This document shows positions 8,970 to 19,645 of a stretch of DNA of 64,000 nucleotides, piece by piece. A program made the translations under genes and the position numbers. Source of the stretch: Rhodoferax sp. GW822-FHT02A01 (GTDB lineage Bacteria; Pseudomonadota; Gammaproteobacteria; Burkholderiales; Burkholderiaceae_C); the NCBI RefSeq assembly GCF_038784515.1, contig NZ_CP152376.1, positions 3,658,001-3,722,000 on the forward strand. The letters are read 5' to 3'. The notes below the pieces were generated by a model. It was not told the origin of the DNA. It made no database searches and was given only the letters and a program-made list of their open reading frames with translations. Each line of letters starts with the position of its first letter. The first letter of the stretch is position 1.

Positions 8970-9893
8970 TCAGAGTAAAGGTGCGGGCATGGTCTGGCTC
9001 ATGCCTGACACAATCTCGCCCATGGCGATGGCCTGAGCCGACTGCAAAACCCGGGTCATGGGGTGTTTGCTCCGACGCAGCCCGAATTCGCGGGCATCCA
9101 CGCTGAAGCTGGTGAAACCCGGCGTGACTTCCCATTCGGAAGTAGTCAGTCCGAACAGCTGGTGTGCCATCTCGGTCATGGCGATGGAAAAGGACGCCGA
9201 CAGAGGGGACTCCAGCGCAATACCGGCCTGATCCAGACTGCGCAGCGCGACCTTCCAGCCAGTGTTGTACAAAAGTCCGGCAATGTAGCCTTCAATGCTT
9301 TGCAGCCCGGCCGAGGGTGACAGTGCCGCCGCGTGCTGCGCCACCAACTCGGAGTGTTCCCACAGCCGCTCCTCCATGTCTGCCAGCTTGGGGTTGGAAG
9401 TCGTTTGCAGAATGGGTTTGAGCACCACGCGTGCGATGGCAGTCTGCAGACCCGTTGAACCAATGAGCGTGATGGCCTGCATCAGGGTGGCAACTTCTTC
9501 CTGGGAGCGGTAATACGGGCTGTTGGCCAGGCGCATAACCTCTGCAGTGAGCTTGGCGTCCTTGGACACCCTTTCGGCAACCGCTCTCTTTGGCAACGCG
9601 CTTTCCCGCATCAGAGCGATCAGCTGGGGTACCAGGGCGTTGGCCCGCGGTAGAAGATTCTGGGGGATGGTGGGCAACGCCAGCGTCTTCTTGACGGCCT
9701 CCAATGCGCGAAGCTCCTGAAAGGACGATTCGATCTCCTGCAAAGGTTCGACATCCAGCAGCCAGGGGAGGAAGTCCGGCACATCCTCTGGCAAGGAAGG
9801 TATCTCGTTTCGAGGTTCCATGGGCTGGGCAGCAGCAGCGGGGGCAATTTCCTGCTTTTTCTTGACCGGGCGAATCCAGGAAAACCAGTTCAT
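8970..9893 (-). CDS. HDOD-domain signalling protein
   Basis: A 307-residue protein whose middle part (about residues 80-280) matches the HDOD output domain, an HD-like helical fold without the metal-binding HD pair (PRANALVPQLIALM..SALPKRAVAERVSKDAKLTAEVMRLANSP). The N-terminal 60 residues are basic then acidic and proline-rich, with no recognised domain. HDOD proteins act in bacterial signalling and regulation, often without enzymatic activity. It stands alone between its own terminator and a divergent 172-nt gap before xseB. Confidence 0.82.
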   Translation of the reverse strand: MNWFSWIRPVKKKQEIAPAAAAQPMEPRNEIPSLPEDVPDFLPWLLDVEPLQEIESSFQELRALEAVKKTLALPTIPQNLLPRANALVPQLIALMRESALPKRAVAERVSKDAKLTAEVMRLANSPYYRSQEEVATLMQAITLIGSTGLQTAIARVVLKPILQTTSNPKLADMEERLWEHSELVAQHAAALSPSAGLQSIEGYIAGLLYNTGWKVALRSLDQAGIALESPLSASFSIAMTEMAHQLFGLTTSEWEVTPGFTSFSVDAREFGLRRSKHPMTRVLQSAQAIAMGEIVSGMSQTMPAPLL

Positions 9894-10065
9894 GGAAAGA
9901 CGAAGAGAGTGGTGCTTGCCGGGTGGGACATGGTGAAGAGCAGTGTAGCAATAGGTTACTGACCAGCTCCACAGCCATTGAAATTCGTCAGGGGCGTCCT
10001 GTTTGGAAGGCTAGCGCCTAAAATCGATACTCGCGGATTTGCCGTGACTCCAAATATTCAAGACC

Positions 10066-10341
10066 ATGCCCAAGGCCAGTGCACCACAAACAACCGCATC
10101 CGCGTCACCCGCGCCGCCAGAAACCCTGCCACTGCCTGAAAGCTATGAAGATGCCATGCAAGAGCTTGAAGTGCTGGTACGTCGCCTGGAGTCGGGTGAA
10201 ATGCCCCTGGACCAGTTGCTCAGCGGGTATCAGCGCGGTGCGGCACTGCTGCAGTTTTGCCGAGACAAGCTTGCCGCGGTAGAAGACCAGATCAAGGTGC
10301 TGGACGACGGCTCGCTCAAGGCATGGAAGGCTCAGTCATGA
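10066..10341 (+). CDS. xseB: Exodeoxyribonuclease VII small subunit
   Basis: Small subunit of the ATP-independent single-strand nuclease ExoVII, 91 residues. The core [19 protein letters not shown] and [18 protein letters not shown] are family signatures, forming a coiled-coil helical pair; the N-terminal 25 residues are Ala/Pro-rich. Its stop overlaps the ispA start (ATGA), a conserved xseB-ispA-dxs arrangement in proteobacteria. Confidence 0.95.
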   Translation: MPKASAPQTTASASPAPPETLPLPESYEDAMQELEVLVRRLESGEMPLDQLLSGYQRGAALLQFCRDKLAAVEDQIKVLDDGSLKAWKAQS

Positions 10342-11294
10342 CGGTTGCGACCATGGCCGTATCCCAAGCCCCGGTGTTTGCCCTGGAACCCTGGATGCGT
10401 TCGCGCCTGGAACAGGTGGAACGCGCGCTGGACCGTTGGATCAATGCGGATGAGCCCAAAGGGGTGGGACATGCAGCGCCTGCTGCTTTGGTGGAAGCCA
10501 TGCGCTACGCCGTTCTGGATGGTGGCAAACGCCTGCGTCCGCTCCTGGTGATGGCGGCGCATGAAGCCGTTGCGGCAGATTCAACCCAGGGTGCCGAAGC
10601 CGCGTTGCGTGCAGCCTGCGCCGTAGAGCTGATCCATGCCTACTCTTTGGTGCATGACGACATGCCGTGCATGGACAACGACGTGCTGCGCCGTGGCAAG
10701 CCCACGGTGCATGTGCAATTTGGTGAGGCCAGTGCCCTGCTGGCAGGAGACGCCTTGCAGGCGCTGGCGTTTGAGCTGTTGACACCGTCTGAAGGTGGTG
10801 TGGACTGCGTGACCCAGGCGCGCTTGTGCGCTCTGCTGGCGCGTGCCGCCGGCAGTGGCGGCATGGCTGGCGGTCAGGCGATTGATTTGGCAAGTGTCGG
10901 GCACCATCTGAATGAAACCGAGCTGCGTGAAATGCACCAGCTCAAGACAGGCGCCCTGCTGCAGGGAAGTGTGGTGATGGGCGCATACTGTGGCGCACCC
11001 TCGCCGGTCGCATTGGCGGCGCTGCAGGACTATGGCGCAGCCGTCGGACTGGCGTTTCAGGTGGTGGACGATATTCTGGATGTCACAGCCGATTCCGCCA
11101 CCTTGGGCAAGACGGCGGGCAAAGATGCAGACAATGACAAGCCTACCTATGTGTCCCTGATGGGGCTGGAGCGCAGCAAGACCTATGCGCAGGAACTGCT
11201 GGTGCAGGCCTTGCATGCCTTGCAACAGAGTGGCCTGACCAATACCCGGGCGCTCGCTGCGCTTGCCGATATGGTGGTGAATCGCGCACACTAG
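10338..11294 (+). CDS. ispA: Farnesyl diphosphate synthase
   Basis: Trans-prenyltransferase making geranyl and farnesyl diphosphate from IPP and DMAPP; 318 residues. It has the GGKRLRP substrate motif, the first aspartate-rich motif in [12 protein letters not shown] (with two extra residues, typical of bacterial FPP synthases) and the second in VVDDILD. The start at 10338 overlaps the xseB stop by 4 nt. Its product feeds undecaprenyl phosphate and quinone side chains, and the next gene, dxs, supplies the precursors. Confidence 0.95.
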   Translation: MTVATMAVSQAPVFALEPWMRSRLEQVERALDRWINADEPKGVGHAAPAALVEAMRYAVLDGGKRLRPLLVMAAHEAVAADSTQGAEAALRAACAVELIHAYSLVHDDMPCMDNDVLRRGKPTVHVQFGEASALLAGDALQALAFELLTPSEGGVDCVTQARLCALLARAAGSGGMAGGQAIDLASVGHHLNETELREMHQLKTGALLQGSVVMGAYCGAPSPVALAALQDYGAAVGLAFQVVDDILDVTADSATLGKTAGKDADNDKPTYVSLMGLERSKTYAQELLVQALHALQQSGLTNTRALAALADMVVNRAH

Positions 11295-11328
11295 AGCGTA
11301 GAACGCGCAGTAGAAAAGAAGAAATCAC

Positions 11329-13215
11329 ATGCCGAACCCATCCTATCCCCTGCTTGAGACCATCAACGATCCGGCTGAACTGCGCAAGTTGCCACGGGCA
11401 GAGCTGCACACACTGGCTGAAGAGTTGCGGGAGTTCTTGCTCAACAGTGTGGCTACCACGGGCGGACACCTGAGTTCCAACCTGGGCACGGTGGAGTTGA
11501 CGGTTGCCTTGCACTATGTGTTCAACACACCGCACGACCGTGTGGTGTGGGATGTGGGGCATCAGACCTATCCGCACAAGATTCTCACTGGGCGGCGTGA
11601 TCGCATGCCCACGCTGCGCCAGTTGGGAGGCTTAAGTGGCTTCCCGCAGCGCTCCGAGAGCGAGTTCGATACCTTCGGAACGGCGCATTCCAGCACATCC
11701 ATATCGGCGGCACTGGGTATGGCGCTGGCTGCAAAGATCAAGGGCGAGGACCGGCGCGCCATTGCCATCATTGGCGACGGTGCCATGACCGCAGGCATGG
11801 CCTTTGAAGCATTGAACAACGGTGGCGTTGCGGACTGCAATTTGCTGGTCATCCTCAACGACAACGACATGAGCATCAGCCCGCCGGTCGGGGCCTTGAA
11901 CCGCTATCTGGCGCAATTGCTTAGCGGCCAGTTCTATGCGGCAGCCAAGAGTGTGGGCAAGACTGTGCTCAAGGGCGCGCCTCCCCTGTTCGAATTGGCC
12001 AAGCGCTTTGAAGAGCATGCCAAGGGCATGGTGGTGCCAGCCACCCTGTTCGAGAAATTCGGCTTTAACTACATAGGCCCCATAGACGGGCATGACTTGG
12101 ATTCGCTGATTCCCACGCTGGAAAACATCAAGCACCTCAAGGGCCCGCAGTTCCTCCACGTGGTGACCAAGAAGGGCCAGGGCTACAAGCTGGCCGAGGC
12201 CGATCCCGTGGCCTACCACGGTCCTGGAAAGTTCGATCCTGCAGTGGGCCTGGTCAAGGCCACAGTACCTGCGCCCATGACCTTTACCCAGGTTTTCGGC
12301 CAGTGGTTATGTGATGTGGCCGCGGCCGATGATCGACTGGTGGGCATCACGCCCGCCATGCGCGAGGGCTCCGGCATGGTGGAATTTGAGAAGCGCTTTC
12401 CCAAACGCTACTTCGATGTGGGCATTGCGGAACAACACGCTGTGACCTTTGCCGCAGGTCTGGCTACGGAAGGGCTCAAGCCCGTGGTGGCGATCTACTC
12501 CACCTTTTTGCAACGCGCATACGACCAACTGATTCACGACGTGGCAATCCAGAACCTGCCCGTGGTGTTTGCGCTCGACCGTGCGGGATTGGTCGGAGCG
12601 GATGGCGCCACCCACGCCGGCGCCTATGACATCGCTTTCATGCGCTGCATCCCCAACATGAGCATTGCCTGTCCGGCCGACGAGAACGAGTGCCGCCAGC
12701 TGCTCAATACGGCTTATGCACAGAACCACCCCGTGGCGGTGCGCTATCCGCGCGGATCTGGTGCCGGTGTGGCTGTGCAGCCTTCGCTTGAGGGGCTTGC
12801 GCTGGGCATGGGGGTTGTGCGCAAGCAGGGCCAGAAGATTGCCATCCTGGCCTTTGGTACATTGTTGTACCCGGCACTCAAGGTGGCCGAAGCTCTGGGC
12901 ATCACGGTGGTGAACATGCGTTGGGTCAAGCCCTTGGATGTGGAGTTGCTGGTTTCCGTGGCCCAGTCTCACCAGGCGCTGGTGACCGTCGAAGAAGGCG
13001 CGCTGATGGGCGGTGCCGGTAGCGCGGTGCTGGAGGCCTTGCAGGCGGCAAATCTCGTGCTGCCGGTGCTGCAGCTGGGACTGGAAGACCGCTTCATCGA
13101 ACACGGGGATCCAGCCAAGCTACTGGCCTTGCAAGGGCTGGACGCTGCAGGAATCGAGGCATCCATTCGTGCCCGCTTTGGCCATTTGCTGCCGGTTGCT
13201 GCGCTGGCAGCCTGA
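11329..13215 (+). CDS. dxs: 1-deoxy-D-xylulose-5-phosphate synthase
   Basis: Thiamine-diphosphate enzyme for the first step of the methylerythritol phosphate pathway, condensing pyruvate and glyceraldehyde-3-phosphate. 628 residues, normal length. Visible signatures: [16 protein letters not shown], the TPP/magnesium motif [16 protein letters not shown] with NDNDMSIS, and the transketolase motif [15 protein letters not shown]. It lies 34 nt after ispA in the xseB-ispA-dxs unit. Confidence 0.96.
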   Translation: MPNPSYPLLETINDPAELRKLPRAELHTLAEELREFLLNSVATTGGHLSSNLGTVELTVALHYVFNTPHDRVVWDVGHQTYPHKILTGRRDRMPTLRQLGGLSGFPQRSESEFDTFGTAHSSTSISAALGMALAAKIKGEDRRAIAIIGDGAMTAGMAFEALNNGGVADCNLLVILNDNDMSISPPVGALNRYLAQLLSGQFYAAAKSVGKTVLKGAPPLFELAKRFEEHAKGMVVPATLFEKFGFNYIGPIDGHDLDSLIPTLENIKHLKGPQFLHVVTKKGQGYKLAEADPVAYHGPGKFDPAVGLVKATVPAPMTFTQVFGQWLCDVAAADDRLVGITPAMREGSGMVEFEKRFPKRYFDVGIAEQHAVTFAAGLATEGLKPVVAIYSTFLQRAYDQLIHDVAIQNLPVVFALDRAGLVGADGATHAGAYDIAFMRCIPNMSIACPADENECRQLLNTAYAQNHPVAVRYPRGSGAGVAVQPSLEGLALGMGVVRKQGQKIAILAFGTLLYPALKVAEALGITVVNMRWVKPLDVELLVSVAQSHQALVTVEEGALMGGAGSAVLEALQAANLVLPVLQLGLEDRFIEHGDPAKLLALQGLDAAGIEASIRARFGHLLPVAALAA

Positions 13216-13270
13216 ACCTAACTGGTAGGTGCACCCTGCGTAGGCGTCACCTATGGAGCATGCTGACGCT

Positions 13271-13672
13271 TCAGTGCGTTGGCAAGAACAGGGAAACCGT
13301 TTTGATCCCAAGTACCGTGAGCATGAGAGAGCCCAGCAAGTGCACGCACACGGTGCCGATTGCCAGCACGAAACGTTGCTGCATCAACATGAGAACCACT
13401 TCCGCAGAGAAGCTGGAGAAGGTGGTCAGCCCGCCCAGAAAGCCGGTGATCAGCAGCAGACGCCATACTGGATCCAGTTGGGGTAGTGCCTGAAAAATAG
13501 CCACACACACGCCCACCAGATAGCCACCAATCAAATTGGCCGCCAATGTGCCCAGCGGGATGACGGTGCCGGGAATGGTCATGGATGTCGGCAGGAACAG
13601 CAGGCTCAATTGCCAACGGGCCAGCGCGCCCAGGCTGGCGCCCACGCATATGGCAAGTATGGAAGGCATCAT
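13271..13672 (-). CDS. crcB: Fluoride channel CrcB/FluC
   Basis: A 133-residue four-helix membrane protein of the Fluc fluoride-exporter family, with the N-terminal GASLGALARW and the signature GGLTTFSSFSAEV, whose Phe and Ser/Thr residues line the fluoride path. It acts as a dual-topology dimer. Its start overlaps the comEA stop by 4 nt, so it is translated from the same message. I found no fluoride riboswitch in front of it, and coupling to comEA leaves little room for one. Confidence 0.9.
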   Translation of the reverse strand: MMPSILAICVGASLGALARWQLSLLFLPTSMTIPGTVIPLGTLAANLIGGYLVGVCVAIFQALPQLDPVWRLLLITGFLGGLTTFSSFSAEVVLMLMQQRFVLAIGTVCVHLLGSLMLTVLGIKTVSLFLPTH

Positions 13673-13959
13673 GGCGTCTTGCTTTCTGCACCGTTGGAGT
13701 CATAGGGCTGCTGGTTGACGGTGAGGCCTCCGGCAGACAGCTTCTCGGCACTGGCGGGTTTAATGCCTTTGACGCGTTTCATCAGGTCGGCCCAGTCTTT
13801 GAACGGACCCGCCTCGCGCGCTTTCAGAATGCGGGCGGTGCTGCTGGGGCCCAGGCCTTTCACGCTGTCGAGTTCAGCCTCATTGGCGCTGTTGATCTCT
13901 ACCGCCATGGCCGATACGCACAGCGCACAGCACCAGCAGGCCATCAAGTACTTCAACAT
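13669..13959 (-). CDS. comEA: ComEA-like helix-hairpin-helix DNA-binding protein
   Basis: A 96-residue secreted protein: a hydrophobic signal segment (MLKYLMACWCCALCVSAMA) then a double helix-hairpin-helix region (INSANEAELDSVKGLG, ILKAREAGPFKDWADLMKR, VKGI), which binds DNA non-specifically. ComEA-type proteins bind incoming DNA in the periplasm during natural transformation. Start at 13959 gives the signal peptide at the N-terminus. It lies between hldD and crcB on the minus strand. Confidence 0.82.
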   Translation of the reverse strand: MLKYLMACWCCALCVSAMAVEINSANEAELDSVKGLGPSSTARILKAREAGPFKDWADLMKRVKGIKPASAEKLSAGGLTVNQQPYDSNGAESKTP

Positions 13960-13964
13960 GGGTC

Positions 13965-14981
13965 TCAGCTCCGGGACAGCCATTCCACGTATTTGGCCAC
14001 GCCGGTCTGCACATTCACAAACTGGTGGTCGCAGCCGGTGGCGCGCAGTGCGCTCAGGTCAGCCTGGGTGTAGCACTGGTATTTGCCGCGCAGCGCATCG
14101 GGAAAGGCGATGTATTCCAGCAACCCCTGCTGCACCATGGCCTCCAGCGACAACGCACTTTCACCACGGCTGGCGCGCAGGGTGTTGACCACGGAGCTGG
14201 CCACGTCGTTGAAAGGTTGTGCGCGGCCAGAGCCCAGATTGAAGATGCCACATTGCTCGGGATGGTCAAAGAACCAGAGGTTGACCGCCACCACGTCATC
14301 GATGAAGACGAAGTCGCGCATCTGGCCACCAGGCGCATAGCCGCCGTATTCCCCAAACAGCTTGACCCGTCCCTCGGCCTTGAACTGGTTGAACTGGTGA
14401 AAGGCCACACTGGCCATGCGTGCCTTGTGCTGCTCCCGCGGACCGTAGACGTTGAAGTAGCGAAAACCCACCACCTGGTGCGTGCGGCCCGCCTTGGTGC
14501 GCTCAAAATGCACACCGCATTCGCGGCGCATGCGCTGGTCAAACAGCAACTTGGAGTAGCCATACACGTTCAGCGGCGCTTCAAAGGCGGGGTCTTCGCG
14601 GAAGGTGTCGGAGCCGCCGTAGGTGGCGGCGGACGAGGCATACAGCAGCCGGGCGCCGCGCTTCTGGCAGGCCTGGAACAGGTTCCATGACAGGGTGTAG
14701 TTGTTACCCATCATGTACTTGCCATCCTGCTCCATGGTGTCACTACAGGCCCCTTCGTGGAAGACGGCTTCCACCTGGCCGAAATGTCCACCGGCGTAGG
14801 CGCTGTAGAAGTCATCGGTGTCCACATAGTCGGAGATTTTCAGGTCGGCAATGTTGCGGAACTTGTCGCCCTGGGTGAGGTCGTCCACGGCAATGACGTC
14901 GTCGATGCCGCGTGCATTCAGACCTTTGATGATGTTGCTGCCAATGAACCCGGCAGCTCCGGTTACAACGATGCGGGTCAT
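13965..14981 (-). CDS. hldD: ADP-L-glycero-D-manno-heptose-6-epimerase
   Basis: NAD(P)-dependent SDR epimerase giving the ADP-L,D-heptose used for the lipopolysaccharide inner core; 338 residues. It has the nucleotide motif [10 protein letters not shown], the SDR catalytic Y-x3-K in [10 protein letters not shown], and the family-typical [11 protein letters not shown]. It overlaps the preceding heptose kinase gene by 4 nt, forming an LPS-core operon with the kinase and lapAB. Confidence 0.96.
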   Translation of the reverse strand: MTRIVVTGAAGFIGSNIIKGLNARGIDDVIAVDDLTQGDKFRNIADLKISDYVDTDDFYSAYAGGHFGQVEAVFHEGACSDTMEQDGKYMMGNNYTLSWNLFQACQKRGARLLYASSAATYGGSDTFREDPAFEAPLNVYGYSKLLFDQRMRRECGVHFERTKAGRTHQVVGFRYFNVYGPREQHKARMASVAFHQFNQFKAEGRVKLFGEYGGYAPGGQMRDFVFIDDVVAVNLWFFDHPEQCGIFNLGSGRAQPFNDVASSVVNTLRASRGESALSLEAMVQQGLLEYIAFPDALRGKYQCYTQADLSALRATGCDHQFVNVQTGVAKYVEWLSRS

Positions 14982-15910
14982 GCAAATAGTTCCTCGTAAG
15001 ACACGGTAGCCGTTCCAAATTTGCCCACCACGATACCACCGGCACGGTTGGCCAGGGGCATGGCTTCGCGCAGGCTCATGCCAGCGCCCACCAGCACGGC
15101 CATGGTGGCGATGACGGTGTCACCGGCACCTGTGACGTCGAACACTTCGCGGGCCTGTGCGCTCACGTGGAGTTCGCCGTTGGCATCAAACAGGGTCATG
15201 CCTTCTTCGCTGCGCGTGAGCAAGACGGCATCCAGATGCAGTTGTGTGCGCAGATTATGTGCCTTGGTGCGTAGATCGGCTTCGTCAGTCCAATGCCCGA
15301 TGACCTGCTGCAGCTCGGCACGGTTGGGCGTGATGACCGTGGCGTTCTGGTAGCGCGCATAGTCGCTGCCCTTGGGATCTACCAGTATCGGCTTGCCCAA
15401 GGCGCGGGCGCGCGAAATCATGTCCACCACATGGGCCAGACCACCCTTGCCGTAGTCGGAGAACAGGACGGCGTTGTGCGCAGGCAATATGTTTTCAAAG
15501 GTCGCGGTTTGCCCGGCCAGGATTTCATTCTTGGGCGTGTTCTCGAAGTCCAGGCGGATGAGCTGCTGCTGCCTGCCGATGACGCGGAGCTTGACGGTGG
15601 TCTTGAGGTCGGCATCGCGGCCGAAATAGGTTTCGATGCCGGTGTTGGCGACCAGGTCTTCCAGGTGGTGACTGGCGTCATCGTCACCGACCACAGTCAA
15701 CAGGCTGGCATGCGCGCCCAGACTCACGGCGTTGTAGGCCACGTTGGCGGCACCGCCGGCGCGCTCCTCTTCGCGGGTGACGCGCACCACGGGCACCGGT
15801 GCCTCAGGGCTGATGCGGTCCACCGCACCGTACCAATAGCGGTCCAGCATCACGTCGCCCACCACGAGTACGCGGGCCTTGGCAATTTGTTCTTTTGTAA
15901 TGGTCATCAA
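14978..15910 (-). CDS. rfaE1: Heptose-7-phosphate kinase (kinase half of HldE)
   Basis: PfkB/ribokinase-type kinase phosphorylating D-glycero-beta-D-manno-heptose 7-phosphate at O1; 310 residues. It has [14 protein letters not shown] near the start, the family motif [10 protein letters not shown], and the C-terminal [12 protein letters not shown] with the catalytic Asp. E. coli HldE has about 477 residues with a fused adenylyltransferase; here only the kinase is present, as in many betaproteobacteria, so the nucleotidyltransferase must be encoded elsewhere. Starts at 15910 and 15907 (two adjacent ATGs) are both possible. Confidence 0.93.
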   Translation of the reverse strand: MMTITKEQIAKARVLVVGDVMLDRYWYGAVDRISPEAPVPVVRVTREEERAGGAANVAYNAVSLGAHASLLTVVGDDDASHHLEDLVANTGIETYFGRDADLKTTVKLRVIGRQQQLIRLDFENTPKNEILAGQTATFENILPAHNAVLFSDYGKGGLAHVVDMISRARALGKPILVDPKGSDYARYQNATVITPNRAELQQVIGHWTDEADLRTKAHNLRTQLHLDAVLLTRSEEGMTLFDANGELHVSAQAREVFDVTGAGDTVIATMAVLVGAGMSLREAMPLANRAGGIVVGKFGTATVSYEELFA

Positions 15911-15925
15911 CGACGCCAGTCTTGT

Positions 15926-17083
15926 CTAAAGTTCTTCCACTCGCAAAGCCGGATAGCTGTCCCACGCCTGGCATCCCGGGCATTGCCAGAAGTGCCGTTT
16001 GGCTTCAAAGCCGCAGGCCGCACAGCGATAGCGGGTAAGGGGTTTGACGGCATGGTCCAGCGCGCGCTGCACCTGGGGGTGAAACTGTTCGTGCTCCAGC
16101 TTTTCGCCAGCAATCCACTTGGCTGCGGCCACCAGCGAGGGCTCTTTTTCGAGGTGACGTGCGTACCACTGGCGCGCGGTGACCGCGTTGTCACCATTGG
16201 CCGCCTCCAGGTTGACGATGGCATCCAGCACGTCGATGCAGGCGCTTTGTTCGTAACGTGTCTTGAGCAGTGCCAGCGCCGGAGCAATGGCGTGCGCGGC
16301 AATGGCTGCGTCTGCCAACAGGGGCGCGATCAGGGGCGTTGCAGCCGGTGATTGCAGCATGGCCTCGGTCAGCGTGGCCAGGGCGGCTTCGTGGTTTCCC
16401 TGAGCGCGTTGCAGGGTGGCCAGATCCATGCGCGGACGGGGCGCCTGGGGCGCGGTTTCCATGGCCTGGCGCAGCAAGGACATGGCCTCGGCGGGCTGCT
16501 GTCCCGTTACCCGTGCAGCTGCCTGTTCGCATAGGTAATGCGCCTGTCGGCCGGCAAAACTGCCTTGACCTGCCGCTTCGAGCTTGCTGGCAATGCCTGC
16601 AGCATGCTCCCAGTCGCGAGAGCGCTCGTAATTGGCCAGCAGAGCCAGTCGTGCCTGGGCCTCAAATCGCGTGCCCTCGAGCTTGAGCAAGGCCTCTTCG
16701 GCCCGATCGAGCAGGCCGGCCTTGAGGTAATCCAGGGCCAGCGCGTGCTGGGCGCGGTGGCGGTCGTCTGCAACCAAGTCGCCGCGCGATAGCAGATGCT
16801 GGTGCACACGCACCGCGCGCTCGTACTCGCCGCGGCGGCGAAACAGGTTGCCCAACGCGAAGTGCAATTCGGAGGTGTCCGGATCACTTTGTACCGCCTC
16901 GATGAAGGCGTCAATGGCCTGGTCCTGCTGCTCATTGAGCAGAAAATTCAGACCCTTGAAATAGGCCTTTGGCGCCTGGTGGCTTTCCAGGCGCAACTGG
17001 CGCAGATCCAGGCGAGAGGCCAGCCACCCTAACAGAAACACTACTGGTAATGCCAGCAGCAGCAAGCTGAAATCAAACTCCAT
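15926..17083 (-). CDS. lapB: LapB, LPS assembly regulator with TPR repeats
   Basis: A 385-residue inner-membrane protein with one N-terminal transmembrane helix, a long array of tetratricopeptide repeats (LHFALGNLFRRRGEYERAVRVHQ is one) and a C-terminal rubredoxin-like zinc-binding pair in YRCAACG and WQCPGCQAW. In E. coli LapB guides FtsH-dependent turnover of LpxC and couples LPS synthesis to export. The ATG at 17083 puts the membrane helix at the N-terminus and lies 10 nt inside the end of lapA. Confidence 0.92.
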   Translation of the reverse strand: MEFDFSLLLLALPVVFLLGWLASRLDLRQLRLESHQAPKAYFKGLNFLLNEQQDQAIDAFIEAVQSDPDTSELHFALGNLFRRRGEYERAVRVHQHLLSRGDLVADDRHRAQHALALDYLKAGLLDRAEEALLKLEGTRFEAQARLALLANYERSRDWEHAAGIASKLEAAGQGSFAGRQAHYLCEQAAARVTGQQPAEAMSLLRQAMETAPQAPRPRMDLATLQRAQGNHEAALATLTEAMLQSPAATPLIAPLLADAAIAAHAIAPALALLKTRYEQSACIDVLDAIVNLEAANGDNAVTARQWYARHLEKEPSLVAAAKWIAGEKLEHEQFHPQVQRALDHAVKPLTRYRCAACGFEAKRHFWQCPGCQAWDSYPALRVEEL

Positions 17084-17399
17084 GGAGGTTCGAGTCGCTG
17101 TAGTCCGAGACTGCGGAGGCTGCTGCAACAGGCTTCTTTGCCGGCGCTTCGGCAGGCGGTTGTACGACGGCCTGGGTGCTGCGGTGCTGGCGCCACCAGC
17201 GCGGAGCCATGCCCAGTACCCCGATCAGCACACCGAGCGCGAAAGCGCCCAAGACGACGAGCACCATGGGCGCGGTCCACTTCTGTCCGAAGAAGAAGCG
17301 CACCGTCACGTCGCCCTGGTTATTGAGTGCGAATGCGAACAGGGTAAAAAAAATGGCTGCTTTAAGTGTCCACTTAAAGAGCCATGCAATTGGTTTCAT
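17073..17399 (-). CDS. lapA: LapA-domain membrane protein
   Basis: A 108-residue protein with two hydrophobic segments around the family core (FALNNQGDVTVRFFFGQKW, VLGAFALGVLIGVLG), as in LapA, the usual partner of LapB in LPS regulation. The C-terminal 35 residues are Ala/Pro-rich. It overlaps the lapB start and follows ihfB. Confidence 0.88.
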   Translation of the reverse strand: MKPIAWLFKWTLKAAIFFTLFAFALNNQGDVTVRFFFGQKWTAPMVLVVLGAFALGVLIGVLGMAPRWWRQHRSTQAVVQPPAEAPAKKPVAAASAVSDYSDSNLHGV

Positions 17400-17438
17400 T
17401 GATCTCCTCGGGGCTGAGGTGATTCTACTAGCCGGGGG

Positions 17439-17762
17439 TCAAGCCTTGCGCCTGGTTTCCAGCACCAGTTCCATTTCGGCGGTGCGTTGGTCCACTGCCT
17501 CACGCAGAGCCTTGCCGGGTTTGAAATGCGGCACCCGCTTTTCAGGAATGGCCACACTTTCGCCGCTGCGCGGATTGCGTCCGATGCGGGGAGGGCGGCG
17601 GTTGATGGAGAAGCTGCCAAAGCCACGGATTTCTATGCGGTGTCCACGTACCAGCGCGTCGTTCATGGCGTCCAGAATGGCCTTGACAGCAAACTCGGCG
17701 TCGCGGTGGGTCAGTTGACCGAAACGATTGGCCAGTTCTTCAACGAGGTCGGAGCGGGTCAT
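17439..17762 (-). CDS. ihfB: Integration host factor beta subunit
   Basis: DNA-bending nucleoid protein that pairs with IhfA; 107 residues, slightly longer than the usual 94 because of a basic C-terminal tail. Signatures are [29 protein letters not shown] and the DNA-arm region [13 protein letters not shown] with the intercalating proline. Start at the second in-frame ATG (MTRSD), matching the family. It lies downstream of rpsA, the usual proteobacterial order, after a terminator. Confidence 0.95.
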   Translation of the reverse strand: MTRSDLVEELANRFGQLTHRDAEFAVKAILDAMNDALVRGHRIEIRGFGSFSINRRPPRIGRNPRSGESVAIPEKRVPHFKPGKALREAVDQRTAEMELVLETRRKA

Positions 17763-17787
17763 CTGTGGGTGCAATAGGTAGGGGTAA

Positions 17788-17820
17788 GAAAAAACGACCG
17801 GTGCAAATACCGCACCGGCC
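17788..17820 (-). terminator. Rho-independent terminator after rpsA
   Basis: On the minus strand CCGGTGC pairs with GCACCGG around a short loop and is followed by TCG and a run of six Ts. It lies between the rpsA stop and ihfB, so ihfB needs read-through or its own promoter. Confidence 0.75.
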
Positions 17821-17844
17821 GTTCAATCGGTCAACAGCTAAAGA

Positions 17845-19524
17845 TTAGTTATTGTCCAGCTTGGCGCGCAGCAAAGCGCCCAGGCTGGTCGTACCAGCAT
17901 TTTCGCGAGCCGACTGTTGGCTCAGGGATTGCATGGCTTCGTTCTGGTCAGCCATGTCCTTAGCCTTGATGGACAACTGGATGTTGCGGGTCTTGCGATC
18001 CACATTCACCACCACAGCGGTCACTTCGTCGCCTTCCTTCAGCACGTTGCGAGCGTCTTCCACGCGGTCGCGGCTGATTTCGGAGGCGCGCAGGTAACCG
18101 ATGATGTCGTCACCCAGGTCGATCTCAGCGCCCTTGGCGTCAACGGTCTTGACCTTACCGGTAACGGTCTGGCCCTTGTCATTGATCGACACGAAGGTGG
18201 TGAAAGGATCGGAGTCGAGTTGCTTGATGCCCAGGGAGATGCGTTCGCGGTCCACGTCCACGGCCAGCACCAGAGCTTCCACTTCCTGGCCCTTCTTGTA
18301 TTCGCGCACGGCGGTTTCGCCGGGCTCGTTCCAGGACAGGTCGGACAGGTGCACCAGGCCGTCGATACCGGCAGCCAGACCCACGAACACGCCGAAGTCG
18401 GTGATCGACTTGATCGGGCCCTTGACGCGGTCGCCGCGCTTGGTGTTCTGGGCAAATTCTTGCCAGGGGTTGGCCTTGCATTGCTTCATGCCCAGGGAGA
18501 TGCGACGCTTGTCTTCGTCGATTTCCAGAACCATGACTTCGACTTCGTCACCCAGGGCAACGATCTTGGAAGGCGCAACGTTCTTGTTGGTCCAGTCCAT
18601 TTCGGACACGTGCACCAGACCTTCGATACCGGGTTCGAGTTCCACAAACGCGCCGTAGTCGGCGATGTTGGTGATCTTGCCGAACATGCGGGTACCTTGG
18701 GGGTAGCGGCGGTTGACGCCCATCCAGGGATCGTCGCCCATTTGCTTGAGGCCCAGGGACACGCGGTTCTTTTCGGTATCGAACTTGAGGATCTTGGCGG
18801 TGATTTCCTGACCGGCTTGCACCACTTCAGAGGGGTGACGGACACGGCGCCATGCCATGTCAGTGATGTGCAGCAGGCCGTCGATGCCGCCCAGGTCCAC
18901 GAACGCACCGTATTCGGTGATGTTCTTGACCACGCCTTGCACCACAGAACCTTCTTTCAGGGTGTGCATCAGCTTGGCGCGCTCTTCGCCCATGGATGCT
19001 TCCACCACAGCGCGGCGGCTCAGCACCACGTTGTTGCGCTTGCGATCCAGCTTGATGACCTTGAATTCCATGGTCTTGTTTTCGTACGGAGACAGATCCT
19101 TAGTAGGACGTGTGTCGACGAGGGAGCCGGGCAGGAAAGCGCGGATGCCATTGACCAGAACGGTCAGGCCGCCCTTGACCTTGCCAGAGGTGGTGCCGGT
19201 GACGAATTCGCCGGATTCCAGGGCCTTTTCCAGGCTCATCCAGGAAGCCAGACGCTTGGCCTTGTCGCGGGAGAGGATGGTGTCGCCATAGCCGTTTTCA
19301 ACGGAGTCGATGGCCACGGACACGAAGTCGCCAACCTGGACTTCGATTTCGCCCTTGTCACTCTTGAACTCTTCGATTGGCACGTAGGCTTCGGACTTGA
19401 GTCCGGCGTTGACAACGACGAAGCTGTGCTCGATACGAACGACTTCAGCGGTGATCACTTCACCTGTACGCATCTCGGAGCGTTGCAGGGATTCTTCAAA
19501 TAGGGCTGCGAAAGATTCAGACAT
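17845..19524 (-). CDS. rpsA: 30S ribosomal protein S1
   Basis: mRNA-binding protein of the small ribosomal subunit, 559 residues, the six-repeat proteobacterial form. Six S1 (OB-fold) domains can be followed, with recurring [29 protein letters not shown] and [15 protein letters not shown]. The start at 19524 ([12 protein letters not shown]) matches the conserved N-terminus. It lies downstream of the aroA-cmk fusion, the usual cmk-rpsA order. Confidence 0.97.
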   Translation of the reverse strand: MSESFAALFEESLQRSEMRTGEVITAEVVRIEHSFVVVNAGLKSEAYVPIEEFKSDKGEIEVQVGDFVSVAIDSVENGYGDTILSRDKAKRLASWMSLEKALESGEFVTGTTSGKVKGGLTVLVNGIRAFLPGSLVDTRPTKDLSPYENKTMEFKVIKLDRKRNNVVLSRRAVVEASMGEERAKLMHTLKEGSVVQGVVKNITEYGAFVDLGGIDGLLHITDMAWRRVRHPSEVVQAGQEITAKILKFDTEKNRVSLGLKQMGDDPWMGVNRRYPQGTRMFGKITNIADYGAFVELEPGIEGLVHVSEMDWTNKNVAPSKIVALGDEVEVMVLEIDEDKRRISLGMKQCKANPWQEFAQNTKRGDRVKGPIKSITDFGVFVGLAAGIDGLVHLSDLSWNEPGETAVREYKKGQEVEALVLAVDVDRERISLGIKQLDSDPFTTFVSINDKGQTVTGKVKTVDAKGAEIDLGDDIIGYLRASEISRDRVEDARNVLKEGDEVTAVVVNVDRKTRNIQLSIKAKDMADQNEAMQSLSQQSARENAGTTSLGALLRAKLDNN

Positions 19525-19645
19525 GTAGTTTGTGGTTTGCACCACGGGGTTAAGTTATCGATCCCCTTGGCCAGTGCGCTGCCGCGCGAGGTGAGCCTTG
19601 GGGGCCACGCAAAGGCGTGAGCCTTTGCTTTTCCGGTTCAACCCT

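Noticed and set aside
13216..13270. Fluoride riboswitch near crcB
   Set aside because: This stretch is downstream of crcB, and crcB is translationally coupled to comEA; no riboswitch-like structure was seen upstream.
17917..19503. 528-codon open frame antisense to rpsA
   Set aside because: It mirrors the repeated S1 domains and has no start signal or known domain.
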